From positions 16,755 to 23,639 of the forward strand of contig DBXZ01000062.1 in assembly GCA_002309795.1 (NCBI GenBank): a stretch of 6,885 nt of DNA, written 5' to 3'. Numbering within the stretch: the first letter of the stretch is position 1; each line of letters opens with the position of its first letter. Source of the stretch: Bacteroidales bacterium UBA1199 (GTDB lineage Bacteria; Bacteroidota; Bacteroidia; Bacteroidales; UBA932). Positions 6,309 to 6,885 of this stretch are shown here, piece after piece. The position numbers were made by a program, and so were the translations under genes. The notes beneath the pieces are model-generated. The model saw nothing but the letters and a program-made list of their open reading frames with translations, was not told the DNA's origin and ran no database searches.

Positions 6309-6803
6309 ATGGACAGTTTTGCGGCGATCGATTTTGAGACGGCGAACGAGCAGCCGTGCAGTGTGTGCAGCGTGGGCGTGGTCATCGTGCGAGGCGGGGC
6401 CGTCGTGGACTCCTTCTACAGTCTGATCCGTCCCGAACCGGAATACTACCAATGGTTCTGCCAGCGGGTACACGGCCTGGGGCCGGAGGATACCTGCGAC
6501 GCACCGGTATTTCCGGCGGTCTGGGCCCGGATCGAGCCTCTGATCGAAGGTCTGCCGCTTGTGGCCCACAACGCCCGGTTTGACGAGGGCTGCCTTCGCG
6601 CCGTGTTCCGCGTCTATCAGATGGATTATCCGGATTATACGTTCTACGACACGCTGGCTGCCTCGCGCCGTCACTTCGGCCATCGTCTTCCCAACCATCA
6701 GCTTCAGACGGTCTCCGCCGCCTGCGGGTACGACCTCACCCGCCACCACCACGCCCTCTCCGATGCCGAAGCCTGCGCCGCCATCGCCCTCCGGATTCTC
6801 TAG
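6309..6803 (+). CDS. DEDDh-family 3'-5' exonuclease
   Basis: This is a 164-residue single-domain exonuclease of the DnaQ/RNase T superfamily. All three Exo motifs are intact: D8-F-E10-T (Exo I), H87-N-A-R-F-D92 (Exo II), and H147-x4-D152 within a three-histidine run (Exo III). The DEDDh proton acceptor and all metal-binding carboxylates are therefore present. Such enzymes remove nucleotides from DNA or RNA 3' ends. The lack of a polymerase-binding tail and the small size argue against it being the replicative epsilon subunit, and the substrate cannot be read from the sequence. ATG 6309 sits just before the first beta strand of the fold, and the length matches stand-alone homologues I know from Bacteroidales. 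It starts 26 bases after the barrel gene with no visible promoter box, so it probably belongs to the same transcript. The stop TAG is 56 bases before a possible IS end. Confidence 0.88.
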   Translation: MDSFAAIDFETANEQPCSVCSVGVVIVRGGAVVDSFYSLIRPEPEYYQWFCQRVHGLGPEDTCDAPVFPAVWARIEPLIEGLPLVAHNARFDEGCLRAVFRVYQMDYPDYTFYDTLAASRRHFGHRLPNHQLQTVSAACGYDLTRHHHALSDAEACAAIALRIL

Positions 6804-6859
6804 GAGCGGAGTGGGCAGACGGACAGTTGCCGCCGAGGGACGCGTCCATCCCCGGACAC

Positions 6860-6885
6860 TGATGTGCTCCCCAAAAGTTGGACGG
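6860..6885. mobile_element. Possible terminal repeat of an IS3-family (IS150-like) insertion sequence, cut by window edge
   Basis: The last 26 bases begin TGATGTGCTCCCC and continue AAAAGTTGGAC. This resembles the ends of IS150-like elements, which commonly read TGT/A..TG.CCCCAAAAAGTTGGACA. The tip would be the TG at 6860-6861. No transposase sequence, opposite end or target duplication is inside the window, so either an intact element or a solitary remnant is possible. The call rests on recalled similarity over a short stretch. Confidence 0.4.

Noticed and set aside
6309..6803. Replicative DNA polymerase III epsilon (dnaQ), suggested by a nearby holA
   Set aside because: The protein is only 164 residues with no polymerase- or clamp-binding tail visible, and holA is divergent and far away. 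A generic DEDDh exonuclease is the safer call.

Overview
The window looks like ordinary chromosome from a GC-rich member of the Bacteroidota, most likely Bacteroidales. An Alistipes/Rikenellaceae-like origin is my best guess and is not proven. Three things point this way: Bacteroidota-type promoter boxes (TAnnTTTG, rather than TATAAT) in the only real intergenic gap; a DUF5723-type beta-barrel protein preceded by a lipoprotein; and an HD-domain CCA-adding enzyme and a stand-alone DEDDh exonuclease of the kind I know from this phylum. Coding density is very high and the dense GC-rich frames give many spurious antisense ORFs.

Layout. At 1-867 (+) lies the C-terminal part of an ArnT/GT39-type membrane glycosyltransferase, cut by the window edge. 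It meets holA (848-1906, -; DNA polymerase III delta subunit) tail to tail, with a 20-bp overlap. A 54-bp gap (1907-1960) separates the holA start from a rightward series of five genes: a small PD-(D/E)XK nuclease-fold protein of the HsdR N-terminal type (1961-2362), a CCA tRNA nucleotidyltransferase with an HD domain (2359-3756), an unassigned lipoprotein (3772-4926), a DUF5723-like outer-membrane protein (4933-6282) and a DEDDh 3'-5' exonuclease (6309-6803). Gaps are a 4-bp overlap, then 15, 6 and 26 bp, so the five probably share a transcript. The last 82 bases hold no gene. The final 26 bases resemble the terminal inverted repeat of an IS3-family (IS150-like) insertion sequence whose body would lie outside the window.

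How the genes fit together. The gap at 1907-1960 carries two back-to-back promoter-like elements in a near-perfect inverted repeat. These could drive holA one way and the nuclease/CCA operon the other, probably not both at once. The operon mixes tRNA 3'-end synthesis, two nuclease folds and an envelope pair. I see no complete defence system, CRISPR array, tRNA or rRNA. The parts least explained by known biology are the lipoprotein/DUF5723 pair, the small nuclease-fold protein translationally coupled to the CCA enzyme, and the shared divergent promoter.
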